A stretch of 16,379 nt of DNA from Gammaproteobacteria bacterium (GCA_003451715.1 DMJN01000259.1:1-16379), one strand, 5' to 3'; counted from the stretch's first letter, positions 1-8,266 are shown. Numbers and translations are program-made. The notes: generated from the sequence alone by a model not told the origin.

Positions 1-2759
1 CCTTCTCGAATACTGCCCATGCGATCATCCAGGTGCAGCAGGATGGCCGGATTAAGCGTTACCATCTTCAATGCATCTATCTCGCTCACATTGCCATACT
101 TAACCGCCTTGGCTGCCTCCTGGTTCAGACGCCGCGACATCTCGGCATCGTCTGAATTCAATGCCACGACAACCCCGGCCTGCTGCATGAGCGCGGCATT
201 GTAGGGAATGGCATAACGCACTTCCCATTTATAGCCCCACCAGTCCGAAAAGGTGGAACCACCAGCGCCATGCTGCGCCATCTTGTCAGCCACCTTGTAG
301 CCTTCCAGGATGTGAGTGAAAGTATTGATGTTGAAATCGAAACTATCTGCCACATGCATCAGCATGTTGATTTCAGACTGCACATAGGAGTGACTGGTGA
401 CAAAGCGTTCACCATTAAGAATCTCCAACATGGTTTCCTTCACCAGGTCACGGCGTGGCGGCACCGTATTGCGCTGCTGGTTGCGGGATAGACTGTTATA
501 TTCATCCCAGGCTTTACCATATTCCTGTGCCTGGGAGAACGCATTCACAAACACCTGCTCGACGCCCATGCGAGTTTGTGGATAACGAATCGATGTGGGG
601 TTGCGTGACCGCTTGACATTTTCACCGAGGGCGAACTTGATGTATTCGTCTGCTCCTTCTATGAGCAAATCCTGGGCGGGATTTCCCCAGCGCATCTTAA
701 TGATGGCTGACTGGCCTCCAATCGGATTGGCCGAACCATGTAACAATTGTGCTGCAACCACACCACCTGCCAGGTTGCGATAGATATTGATATTCTCAGA
801 GTCGACGACATCCTTCATTCGTACCATACTGGAATTCGTCTGCCCTTCATTTATATTGAAAAGAGCGATATGAGAATGCTCATCGATGATCCCCGGAGTT
901 AAGTGTTTGCCGGAGCCATCGATGATGGTGACAGCGTTGGCCGATAGATTATCTCCTACCTCGGCAATCCGACCATCGCGTACTAATACATCGGTAACTA
1001 CTACGCCCGCATCCTCGTTAGTCCACACCGTGGCACCCCGAATGAGCAGGTCCTGCTGTTGCGGCAACGCTGTTCGCCCGTAAGCTGATAAGGGGTAGAT
1101 AAGCGCGCCGGGTAATTCTGCTTCTCCCTCCTCGTCGCCCCCATCAGACTCTGCATCCAGATTGCCACTGCGGGTCAGCTGCCAATCTACCAGAGCACCA
1201 TCTGGTGTGCGGCCATTGCCGCGCCACCCACTGCCCTCCGGCCAGCCACTGAGACGTTCCCGATTGCCTTCGTCGTCGATCACGAAGCTGAGTGAGATCA
1301 GGTCTTCCGTAAGATCCAGGTTAACTCGACGTGTTTCATCTTCGGGCAATACCAGCTTTGCCGATCCAATGCCTTCATCAAATGCCAGTTCCAATGTGAA
1401 ATTCTGATCGGCTACTGCCAGGTCATATACACCTTCACGGTTATCGTCGCCCTCATTAAGAACAAATCGTTCGCCCTGAATCCAGTTTTCAAGAATCAAC
1501 GAATCATCCGCGAACAGCTCATCCGATGTAATGATAAAATTTGCCAGCGAAGAAGGGGCCAGCTGTCCCACTAAATCTGATAAACCAAGCATCTGCGCTG
1601 GTATTCGGGTCAATGCATCAATAGCTTGCCGGGCAGGTAAGCCATTATCAACTGCGGTACGTAGATTAGCCCAGAATTCATCATCAGCTCCGCTTGAAGT
1701 AACAGAAAATGGTATTTCCTGTTCAGCGAGAATACGCAGATTAAAAGGTGCCAGTTCCCAGTGCTTTAGATCTTCCAGTGAAATATCATCCGCGGTTAAT
1801 GAGTCCTCAACCTCTGGCGCTTCAGGAAAATCTACCGGTACGATCAGCGCGGCGCCTGTGTCCTTAATCAATCCGGCATGTCGGTAGCTGTCACCCGTGG
1901 TCTTGATCACATACTGGGTATCAAATTCATCGCCAATCCTGTCCACCGTAAGTGCTTGTTGCCAGTTATCGACCTCCATGACCTGGGGCAGAGATCGATA
2001 CCGGCTCCAGGCTTCCAGGGTGTCATCGGTGAACGGACGAGGTTGCTGGCTTCCGAACCACTCGGCGTCGAGAAAGGTTTGTCTAAGCAAGGCAAATGCA
2101 CCCATCAGGGAAGATGGCATGGATTGGGAAGATGTTCCTTTGTCCAGGGAATAGTGTGCGGCAGCATCGGGTACGATAACCACTTCGTTGGCATTCTTAT
2201 CGCCCAGCGTAATTAATGCCGACGTGCCGCGGGCAATGCCGTCGGGGCGCAGGCTCAATACAGAGGAAAATCCCAACTCGCGATAGCTTTTACGTGCTTC
2301 TTCATCGGGTGCGAAGGCGGTGCTGGCACGAAAATTCGAGCGAATCGCATCGTTAACATTGAAAGCCTGTTCGCTAGGGTAGAGGTTTTCAGCCAGACCG
2401 TTGTCATCCTGGCGTTCCAATTCCGCGATACCGTAGTCGGTATAGATGTCGATCAATCCTGGATAGATGTAACGACCCGACAAATCGATCTCAAAATAGC
2501 CCTCAGGCACAGAGTCATTATCCTCGATATCGACTACCCGGCCCTGGCGAATCAGCAAGGTCCCTCCATCGACAATAGAACCATCTACCCGATAAATATT
2601 GGCGTTGGTTAAGGCGTAGGCGCCGGCGCGATCATCGGCGATCCCATTGGGGGTTGAATTTTCCTGCCCTAGTACGAGTGAGGAGCCTGATGAAATGGCT
2701 GCTGAAATCAGTAACGCTGTACACGCAGTAGGAACGGATTTTCTTGTTAGGCTCACCAT
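1..2759 (-). CDS. Exported two-domain amidohydrolase (imidazolonepropionase-related), 3' end outside window
   Basis: The reading frame is open from an ATG at 2759-2757 to the window edge (919 codons), so the C-terminus is missing. The start is set by a strong AGGAGG nine bases upstream. Residues 1 to about 31 form a Sec signal (basic start, hydrophobic run, then LGQE). Two amidohydrolase-superfamily domains follow. In the first (about 50-560) the strand that normally ends in HxH reads PGLIDIYTDYG (100-110), with Tyr106 and Asp108 in place of the histidines, so it is probably not a metal centre. The second (about 600 onward) has the full set: DEHSH with H628 and H630, H790 in VTSHSY, H816 in FTHILEG and D870 in LNSDDAE. 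An acidic linker lies near 575-590. By family it should hydrolyse C-N bonds of cyclic amides or peptide-like substrates outside the cytoplasm; the substrate is unknown. It is divergent from the M13 peptidase gene. Confidence 0.9.
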   Translation of the reverse strand, partial: MVSLTRKSVPTACTALLISAAISSGSSLVLGQENSTPNGIADDRAGAYALTNANIYRVDGSIVDGGTLLIRQGRVVDIEDNDSVPEGYFEIDLSGRYIYPGLIDIYTDYGIAELERQDDNGLAENLYPSEQAFNVNDAIRSNFRASTAFAPDEEARKSYRELGFSSVLSLRPDGIARGTSALITLGDKNANEVVIVPDAAAHYSLDKGTSSQSMPSSLMGAFALLRQTFLDAEWFGSQQPRPFTDDTLEAWSRYRSLPQVMEVDNWQQALTVDRIGDEFDTQYVIKTTGDSYRHAGLIKDTGAALIVPVDFPEAPEVEDSLTADDISLEDLKHWELAPFNLRILAEQEIPFSVTSSGADDEFWANLRTAVDNGLPARQAIDALTRIPAQMLGLSDLVGQLAPSSLANFIITSDELFADDSLILENWIQGERFVLNEGDDNREGVYDLAVADQNFTLELAFDEGIGSAKLVLPEDETRRVNLDLTEDLISLSFVIDDEGNRERLSGWPEGSGWRGNGRTPDGALVDWQLTRSGNLDAESDGGDEEGEAELPGALIYPLSAYGRTALPQQQDLLIRGATVWTNEDAGVVVTDVLVRDGRIAEVGDNLSANAVTIIDGSGKHLTPGIIDEHSHIALFNINEGQTNSSMVRMKDVVDSENINIYRNLAGGVVAAQLLHGSANPIGGQSAIIKMRWGNPAQDLLIEGADEYIKFALGENVKRSRNPTSIRYPQTRMGVEQVFVNAFSQAQEYGKAWDEYNSLSRNQQRNTVPPRRDLVKETMLEILNGERFVTSHSYVQSEINMLMHVADSFDFNINTFTHILEGYKVADKMAQHGAGGSTFSDWWGYKWEVRYAIPYNAALMQQAGVVVALNSDDAEMSRRLNQEAAKAVKYGNVSEIDALKMVTLNPAILLHLDDRMGSIRE

Positions 2760-2827
2760 GGTGTTAGACCTCCTGCCGCCTGGCTGAGCTGGTTATTCTG
2801 AGTGCATATTACAGTCAACTTCTGGCA

Positions 2828-2833
2828 ATTATA
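2828..2833 (-). promoter_or_regulatory. Possible -10 box for the leftward amidohydrolase gene
   Basis: The minus strand reads TATAAT here, a perfect sigma-70 -10 hexamer about 69 bases upstream of the amidohydrolase start. No good -35 lies 16-18 bases further upstream. A TTGACT lies closer to the gene but lacks a convincing -10. The assignment rests on the hexamer and its place in the divergent intergenic region. Confidence 0.3.
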
Positions 2834-2879
2834 AGGGTCAGACTTTTTCTGGGCTTCCTATCCACCAAAGCAATTCAGG

Positions 2880-2885
2880 TATACT
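2880..2885 (+). promoter_or_regulatory. Possible -10 box for the M13 peptidase operon
   Basis: TATACT (five of six matches to TATAAT) lies 40 bases before the chosen start of the M13 gene, giving a leader of about 33 bases if used. There is no clear -35 at the expected distance. It does not overlap the leftward -10 candidate, so two back-to-back promoters would fit in this 166-base gap. Confidence 0.35.
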
Positions 2886-2925
2886 CCGCAATCTGTGTGA
2901 TTAATTGATGCTTGGAGGTAGGAAA

Positions 2926-5034
2926 ATGTTGGGGTCGCAAAAAATTGTAGTGCTCTCAGCCTGTGCTTTGTTGGTTGCTTGCGGATCAGAAGAATCGAGT
3001 GCCCCAAGCACGGCGCCCGAATCACAGGAGGTCGCAGCAACGACCACGGAATCAGCCGCAGTTGCGGGTCCTGAGCTGGGTAGTTTTGGTGTGGATTTGA
3101 GTTATCTAGACTCCAGTGTGCGACCGGGTGATGACTTTTTCAGATTTGCCCACGGCAAATGGTTGGATAGCTATGAGCTACCTGCCGATCGCAGCAGCTA
3201 CGGCTCATTCTCGGTGCTGGGTGATCGTTCCGATCAGCGCGTACGCACTATTATCGATGACCTCACATCCATCGAGCCGGCCGCGGGATCCATGGAACAG
3301 AAAATCAGTGATTATTATCTGAGTTACCTGGACACGGAAACACTTAATGAACTGGGCATAAGCCCACTGCTTCCCGGTCTGGCGGCATTGAAGGCAATCG
3401 CTACCCGGGAGGAGCTGATTGCAGGCTTCGGGCGAGCCATGATCGACAACACGGCGACCCCCTTCGGTTTCTACGTAGGTGCCGATCGCAGTGATCCCGA
3501 TCAACACCAATTGGTGCTGTCTGTGGGCGGACTGGGACTCCCGGATCGAGACTATTATCTGTTGGACACAGAGGAATATGAGAACGTACGTAGTGAGTAT
3601 GTTACTCACATTGCCCGCATCCTGAATTTTGCGAATATCACAAACTCTACGGAGAAAGCGGAGGCTATTCTCGCCCTCGAAACACAGATTGCTCAGCACA
3701 CCTGGCCGCGGGACCAGAGGCGCAATCGTGATCTTACTTACAATCCCATGAGCTATACCGAGTTTGCCGAAGAGTATCCGGGTATCGATTGGGATGCCTA
3801 TTTTGCTGCAGCGGGAATTGAAAATCTGCAGGACCTGAACATAACCTATCCGAGTGCCATGTCTCCCATTATAGAGTTGGTCAATACACTGCCGATGGAA
3901 GACTGGAAGAGTTATATGACTTATCGCTTTATCGTAGACAGTGCCAGTTTGCTCTCCGAGGAAATTGATCAGGAAGCATTCTATTTCAGCTCTACCGTGC
4001 TGCGCGGTGTGCCAGAACAACGCCAGCGTTGGGAGCGGGGAGTAATGCGTGTCGGTTCCTTAAACAGCCTGGGAGAAGCAGTGGGCCAGGTTTATGTGGA
4101 GCGGCATTTCCCGGAGTCCGCCAAACAACAGATGGAAGATCTGGTAGAAAACCTGCGATCAGCTCTGGCTGAGAGTATTGGGGAGATCGACTGGATGGGA
4201 TCCGCCACCAAGGAAGCAGCGATTAGGAAACTGGAATCCTTTCGACCCAAGATTGCCTATCCCGATGAATGGAAGGATCTGTCTTCCATCGAGATCATGC
4301 GAGACGATTTGTTTGCTAACGCGCAGAACGTACGCGAATTTAACTACGAAGATCAGATCAGTCGCCTCGGCCTACCCACCAATCGGGAAGAGTGGGGTAT
4401 GACACCGCAGACAGTAAATGCCTATTACAACTCTTCGTTCAATGAGATCGTTTTCCCGGCGGGCATTCTACAGCCCCCATTCTTCGATCCAGGGGCCGAC
4501 GCGGCGGTAAATTATGGCGGTATCGGAGCGGTTATCGGGCACGAGATGGGACACGGCTTCGATGACCAGGGCTCCAAGTCTGACTTCGCCGGTGTGCAGC
4601 GTAACTGGTGGTCCGATGAAGACCGTGCCAATTTCGACGTGCTGACCACGGCACTGGCGGCGCAATACGATCAGTTCGAGCCGGTACCAGGCTATTTCAT
4701 CGATGGTAATTTCACGCTTGGAGAAAATATCGGAGACGTGGGAGGCTTGTCACTGGCCTACCGTGCGTACCAGATGTCATTAAATGGGCAAGAAGCCCCT
4801 GTTATCGACGGATACACGGGTGACCAGCGATTCTTCCTGGCCTGGGCTCAGGTATGGCAGCGGAAATATCGGGAAGATGCACTGATTCAGCGCCTGACTT
4901 CCGATCCGCACTCACCGTCGGAGTTTCGGGTGAATGGCGTAGTGCGCAATTTCGCAGAGTGGTATGAAGCCTTCGATGTGACACCGGAGGATGACATGTA
5001 CCTGCCGCCTGAAGAGCGTATAAGAATCTGGTAA
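2926..5034 (+). CDS. M13 family (neprilysin/PepO-like) zinc metallopeptidase lipoprotein
   Basis: The 702-residue protein has a lipoprotein signal: a short basic start, a hydrophobic stretch, then LVAC with Cys19 as the lipidated residue, and a Ser/Glu/Ala-rich linker to about residue 50. The M13 N-terminal domain fills roughly 55-430. The catalytic domain carries NAYYN (498-502), the zinc motif HEMGH (H539, E540, H543) and GENIGD with E600 as the third zinc ligand and D604 behind it. It ends at an intact RIRIW terminus, and the length suits bacterial M13 enzymes. It should cleave oligopeptides at the outer membrane or in the periplasm. ATG 2926 is preferred over TTG 2905 or ATG 2908 because GGAGG lies seven bases before it and it keeps a normal signal length. 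It appears to be first in an operon with the deacylase, which starts eight bases after its stop. Confidence 0.95.
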   Translation: MLGSQKIVVLSACALLVACGSEESSAPSTAPESQEVAATTTESAAVAGPELGSFGVDLSYLDSSVRPGDDFFRFAHGKWLDSYELPADRSSYGSFSVLGDRSDQRVRTIIDDLTSIEPAAGSMEQKISDYYLSYLDTETLNELGISPLLPGLAALKAIATREELIAGFGRAMIDNTATPFGFYVGADRSDPDQHQLVLSVGGLGLPDRDYYLLDTEEYENVRSEYVTHIARILNFANITNSTEKAEAILALETQIAQHTWPRDQRRNRDLTYNPMSYTEFAEEYPGIDWDAYFAAAGIENLQDLNITYPSAMSPIIELVNTLPMEDWKSYMTYRFIVDSASLLSEEIDQEAFYFSSTVLRGVPEQRQRWERGVMRVGSLNSLGEAVGQVYVERHFPESAKQQMEDLVENLRSALAESIGEIDWMGSATKEAAIRKLESFRPKIAYPDEWKDLSSIEIMRDDLFANAQNVREFNYEDQISRLGLPTNREEWGMTPQTVNAYYNSSFNEIVFPAGILQPPFFDPGADAAVNYGGIGAVIGHEMGHGFDDQGSKSDFAGVQRNWWSDEDRANFDVLTTALAAQYDQFEPVPGYFIDGNFTLGENIGDVGGLSLAYRAYQMSLNGQEAPVIDGYTGDQRFFLAWAQVWQRKYREDALIQRLTSDPHSPSEFRVNGVVRNFAEWYEAFDVTPEDDMYLPPEERIRIW

Positions 5035-5042
5035 GTGCCGTC

Positions 5043-6632
5043 ATGAAAAAATGCATCGGTTTACTGCTGCTGTTGGTATTGGGAACAGGTACTGCTTATT
5101 CCCAGGATTCCTACGACATACTCATCCGTAATGGAAAAATAGTCGATGGTTCCGGCAATCCCTGGTATGTGGCAGACGTCGCGATCAATGGCGAGCAGAT
5201 CGTTCGCATCGGCGATCTTTCCGCAGCGAGTGCCGACAGGATCATCGATGCCACCGGGCTGGTGGTGGCTCCAGGCTTTATCGATCCCCATACCCATGCA
5301 CTGCGGGGCATCTTCGATGTGCCCAATGCCGAGAGCGCCCTGCTACAGGGAGTGACGACGCTTACCGAAGGCAATGACGGCAGTTCCCCCTTTCCCGTGG
5401 ACGAACATTTTCAGGCCATACTCGACAGGCAGATCAGTCCCAACTGGGGAATCTTCGTCGGACAGGGCACGGTGCGTTCACGGGTAATCGGTGCCGAAGA
5501 CAGGGATCCCACTGCAGCCGAGCTTGAGCAGATGAAGAGCATGGTGCGGCAAGCCATGCAGCAGGGAGCATTGGGCATCTCCACCGGGCTGTTCTATGTA
5601 CCAGGCAGTTTTACCCCTACCGAGGAAGTCATTGAGTTATCCCGGGTCGCGGCTGAATTTGGTGGAATCTACATTTCTCATATGCGCGAGGAAGCGGCAG
5701 AGCTGATCGATTCGGTCAACGAGACGATCCGTATCGGCGAGGAAGCCGGCATTCCTGTGCAGATGACCCATCACAAAGTCATCGGTGTACAAAACTGGGG
5801 CGCCTCGATTGATAGCTTGCGCCTGGTTGATGAGGCCCGTGCCCGGGGCATCGACATCACCATCGATCAGTATCCCTACACGGCTTCGCAAACCGGCATC
5901 AATGCGTTGATTCCACAATGGGCACAGGAGGGCGGTCGTGAGCGCATGCTGGAACGCATCGACAGTCCGGAAACCCGCGCCACAATCAAGAATGAAGTCG
6001 TAGAGAAGATTCTTTACGACCGGGGAGGTGGCGATCCCAAGAATGTCTTCATTTCCCGCAACACCTGGGATCCTTCTATGGCCGGCAAAAACCTCGCCGA
6101 GCTTGCTGTTGAAGCCGGAATGGAACCGACACCGGAAAATGCCGCCGATATTGTCTTTGAAATTCTTGCCGGTGGTGGCGCAACTGCGGTCTATCATGCA
6201 ATCGGCCCGGAGGATGTTGATCGCATCATGCAGCATCCAGCCACAGCGATCGGTTCCGATGGGCCGGTGGGTATCTTCGGTGAAGGTGCTCCTCACCCTC
6301 GCCAGTACGGTACTTTCGCTCGTGTACTGGGACACTTCGTCCGCGAACGCGGCATCCTCAGTCTGGAAGATGCGGTACGCAAGATGAGCAGTCAGACTGC
6401 GCGGCGCCTGGGAATTCACGACCGTGGTCTGCTCACTGAGGGCTACTACGCCGACATCGCCGTATTCGATGCGGATGAAATAATCGACAAGGCTACCTTC
6501 GAAGATCCTCACCAATATGCAGAGGGCATGAAGTATGTGTTGGTGAATGGGCAGATCGTCGTGGCAGATGGTCAGCACACAGGTAGGCGGCCGGGTAAGA
6601 TCATCTATGGTCCCGGCTATACCGGAAACTAA
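5043..6632 (+). CDS. Exported N-acyl-D-amino-acid deacylase family amidohydrolase
   Basis: The 529-residue protein starts with a Sec signal (MKKC, a leucine run, cleavage probably after TAYS at 20). The rest follows the D-aminoacylase family: an N-terminal beta segment (DILIRNGKIVDGSG), PGFIDPHTH with H83 and H85, H213 in YISHMREE, H243 in QMTHHK, D406 in AIGSDG, and a C-terminal beta segment (YADIAVFDADEI). These correspond to the metal ligands and catalytic Asp of D-aminoacylase. The position of the family's bridging Cys (Cys96 in the Alcaligenes enzyme) is Asp112, in EGNDGSS. The expected reaction is release of the acyl group from N-acyl-D-amino acids or related D-peptides, here outside the cytoplasm; the specificity is not shown. 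The start follows the M13 stop by eight bases with no strong Shine-Dalgarno, suggesting translational coupling. Confidence 0.93.
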   Translation: MKKCIGLLLLLVLGTGTAYSQDSYDILIRNGKIVDGSGNPWYVADVAINGEQIVRIGDLSAASADRIIDATGLVVAPGFIDPHTHALRGIFDVPNAESALLQGVTTLTEGNDGSSPFPVDEHFQAILDRQISPNWGIFVGQGTVRSRVIGAEDRDPTAAELEQMKSMVRQAMQQGALGISTGLFYVPGSFTPTEEVIELSRVAAEFGGIYISHMREEAAELIDSVNETIRIGEEAGIPVQMTHHKVIGVQNWGASIDSLRLVDEARARGIDITIDQYPYTASQTGINALIPQWAQEGGRERMLERIDSPETRATIKNEVVEKILYDRGGGDPKNVFISRNTWDPSMAGKNLAELAVEAGMEPTPENAADIVFEILAGGGATAVYHAIGPEDVDRIMQHPATAIGSDGPVGIFGEGAPHPRQYGTFARVLGHFVRERGILSLEDAVRKMSSQTARRLGIHDRGLLTEGYYADIAVFDADEIIDKATFEDPHQYAEGMKYVLVNGQIVVADGQHTGRRPGKIIYGPGYTGN

Positions 6633-6662
6633 TTTGCGCTAAATAGACAGAGGATATGTGTT

Positions 6663-7100
6663 ATGCAGAATCGAATTAGCCGAGGTGTATTAATTTTGCT
6701 TCTGTTCTTACCTGCACTGGTAGCTGCCCAGAGCGGTGTGGAATACCAGCCACTAAGCCCTGAAGCACTGCGGGAATCGAACGGCGGTGGCCCTATCGAT
6801 TTTCGTGTACTGGTCGATGTAGCCAATCTCGGCGGTGAGGAAACCCGAATCGCCGAATTGACATTCAGCCCTGACTACGAGGGCCAAGCCCATGTACACG
6901 ATGCCATAGAGATCTTCTATGTGCTCAGCGGCCACTTCGGGCACAACGTCAATGGAGTTGCGGGTGTGTTGGAACCTGGCGAAGTCGGCATATGCCGACC
7001 CGGCGACACGATCATCCACTCGGTAGAAGGCGAAGAGCCAGCCGTCGTACTTACTATCTGGCTTCCCGGCGGTGCGGCAGCACCGTTTCATAGCCCATAG
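6663..7100 (+). CDS. Small exported cupin-domain protein
   Basis: The 145-residue protein has a Sec signal (hydrophobic segment 9-22, cleavage near VAAQS) and a single cupin barrel. Cupin motif 1 is seen as HVHDAIE, with H77, H79 and E83, followed by IFYVLSGHFGH. Motif 2 is PGDTIIHSV with H119. These four residues could bind one metal ion. The start is supported by GAGGA eight bases upstream. It lies 30 bases after the deacylase and is probably the last gene of that operon. An enzymatic role (isomerase or dioxygenase-like) or a binding role are both possible; the sequence does not decide. The gene ends with TAG and converges on the next gene. Confidence 0.88.
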   Translation: MQNRISRGVLILLLFLPALVAAQSGVEYQPLSPEALRESNGGGPIDFRVLVDVANLGGEETRIAELTFSPDYEGQAHVHDAIEIFYVLSGHFGHNVNGVAGVLEPGEVGICRPGDTIIHSVEGEEPAVVLTIWLPGGAAAPFHSP

Positions 7101-7144
7101 TTTTTCAAAACAACAGGGCTTCAAAATAGCATGTGTGGTAAGTG

Positions 7145-7564
7145 TTAGCTCTCAGCCCATGTAGCCATACGCTGATAAGTGTCATCCGGCTTGGCATCCA
7201 CTAGCAACTCATCTACTAACTTGGCAAAGTCAGGGGCGACGATTCCCCGGCCAATTTTGTCCCACCACTTTCGACCGAGTTCCGTCGAGTGATTGATTAA
7301 GATAACGTGACGATAGGCCAGCCAGGTTTCTTCGTCTAGCAGCCCATTTTTGTATTGGGGATATTCGAACTCGCGATTTCTTAGGTCGAGTGAAAACATG
7401 AAGCTCATACGTAATTGTTCTTCTGCTGACAATTCACTTTCGGAAACATATTTAGTAAACACATCAGTATTATTCATATTGACGCCTAAGGAAGTGACAT
7501 CATTAGATACCAGCGTCTGGCGGGACTCAGAGCGCAGTAAGTCGTTATTCTGCCGAATCTGCAC
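7145..7564 (-). CDS. Hypothetical membrane-anchored protein, N-terminus uncertain
   Basis: From GTG 7564 this encodes 139 residues beginning QIRQNND. The body (ELSAEEQLRMSFMFSLDL, then RKWWDKIGRGI, then PDFAKLVDELL near the end) resembles a family of short proteins common in marine Gammaproteobacteria that start with a membrane helix followed by an IRQN motif. I know no function for it. That helix is present, but it is encoded in the same frame upstream of the GTG, where no ATG, GTG or TTG exists before an in-frame TAG at 7675-7673. The GTG has no visible ribosome-binding site. Either initiation uses a rare codon such as ATA 7645 or ATT, or the start codon was lost and the gene is decaying. 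It converges with the cupin gene and is AT-richer than the left-hand genes. Confidence 0.6.
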   Translation of the reverse strand: MQIRQNNDLLRSESRQTLVSNDVTSLGVNMNNTDVFTKYVSESELSAEEQLRMSFMFSLDLRNREFEYPQYKNGLLDEETWLAYRHVILINHSTELGRKWWDKIGRGIVAPDFAKLVDELLVDAKPDDTYQRMATWAES

Positions 7565-7672
7565 CGCTAAATAGGCTAGAGTAAGAACAACGGCAGCTGC
7601 GCCTATAATTTCGCTTATTGCTCCGATTGCATCCCAATTTACTATTTTTCTTTCCGTTTGTAGATTGTCAGT
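7565..7672 (-). other. In-frame upstream extension coding a transmembrane helix without a start codon
   Basis: The 36 codons directly upstream of GTG 7564 on the minus strand are open and read WDAIGAISEIIG, then AAAVVLTLAYLAV, an amphipathic lead followed by a membrane span that joins QIRQNN. This matches the usual start of the family. The codons preceding the Trp are ATA GTA AAT, where family members typically have an ATG just before an Asn. An in-frame TAG bounds the segment. Confidence 0.6.
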
Positions 7673-7756
7673 CTAGAAACATAACGTTTTTAATAAGGAG
7701 TATGCATTGCGCATCTCTTTTGCTTTGATTGTTATGTGTCAGTAAGCAGTTTTGGA

Positions 7757-8035
7757 TTAATCACGAAAAAACTCTAAATGAAATCGAACCTTTCCCTTGG
7801 GTTCTACGTCATGAAGTATGGTTGGTTCAACCACACCATACTTCTCGCTAGATAACAGCACTTCCTCAAATTCCGGCTCTAGAATTCGATAATGTAGCAG
7901 ACCTTCAGTTACGTTAATCTTAGCCCAAGTTCCTTCCTTTGTTTTATGAGCTTTCAATAATCCAGCAGGTACTGTGTCTTCCGTAAATTCGCGCGTTTTC
8001 ATATACGACGAAGCTGATGCAGGTATTTCCTTCAT
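7757..8035 (-). CDS. DUF1971 (TehB/YeaR-like) small cupin-type protein
   Basis: The 92-residue protein matches DUF1971: FTEDTVPAGLLKAHKTKEGTW (about 17-37), a beta-rich middle with LHYRILEPE (47-55) and VEPTILHDVEP (69-79), ending in VRFHLEFFR. The same domain is found as E. coli YeaR and fused to some TehB tellurite-resistance methyltransferases; no biochemical activity is established that I know of. It fills the whole protein and the length is normal for stand-alone members. AAGGG lies about eleven bases before the ATG, a modest ribosome-binding site. No nitrate or tellurite genes are adjacent. It is separated from the leftward gene downstream by about 190 bases and faces a long structured intergenic region upstream. 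Confidence 0.88.
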   Translation of the reverse strand: MKEIPASASSYMKTREFTEDTVPAGLLKAHKTKEGTWAKINVTEGLLHYRILEPEFEEVLLSSEKYGVVEPTILHDVEPKGKVRFHLEFFRD

Positions 8036-8110
8036 GTGCTAACTATCCCTTCGGAGCTTGGAATTATGCGTTATTAGATAAATTGAGACACCTAGCATTT
8101 GTACAAGGGG

Positions 8111-8186
8111 GTCCCTCACTTTCTCAGTAGAAGGAGCACGCTCGGTTCTATGGTGAGTACTTAGTATGTCATTGAAACTGAGGGAC
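8111..8186. repeat. Inverted repeat, 12/13 bp, enclosing a hairpin
   Basis: GTCCCTCACTTTC at 8111-8123 pairs with 8174-8186 (GAAACTGAGGGAC) with one mismatch. Inside, TAGAA 8128-8132 pairs with TTCTA 8146-8150, and GAGC 8134-8137 with GCTC 8140-8143, forming a second stem-loop. The whole can fold as a long stem with an inner hairpin on either strand. It could be a structured RNA, a leader element or the trace of a small mobile element. Confidence 0.6.
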
Positions 8187-8208
8187 TTCTACAATCAGCA
8201 GGGCTGTA

Positions 8209-8266
8209 AATCAAACTGGGTAATTCCTGATCCCGGATCCCGGAATTCCTGATAGTAAGTTTGATT
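8209..8266. repeat. Perfect 9-bp inverted repeat enclosing a 10-bp direct repeat
   Basis: AATCAAACT (8209-8217) and AGTTTGATT (8258-8266) are exact inverted copies. Between them AATTCCTGAT occurs at 8222-8231 and 8244-8253, separated by a short run in which CCCGGAT is followed by a second CCCGG. The arrangement resembles the ends and internal repeats of a small insertion or a protein-binding site. Confidence 0.55.

Noticed and set aside
1531..2216. Plus-strand open frames of 118 and 112 codons
   Set aside because: Both are antisense to the amidohydrolase coding frame, which is continuous here and has clear homology features.
3205..4020. 271-codon open frame on the minus strand
   Set aside because: It lies antisense inside the M13 peptidase gene, shows no domain or ribosome-binding site, and the plus-strand protein is certain.
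5637..6578. 313-codon open frame on the minus strand
   Set aside because: It is antisense to the deacylase gene, in a frame kept open by that gene's codon use; no recognisable protein features.
8209..8266. Integron attC site
   Set aside because: The arms do not carry the conserved RYYYAAC and GTTRRRY core sites and no integrase or cassette pattern is present.
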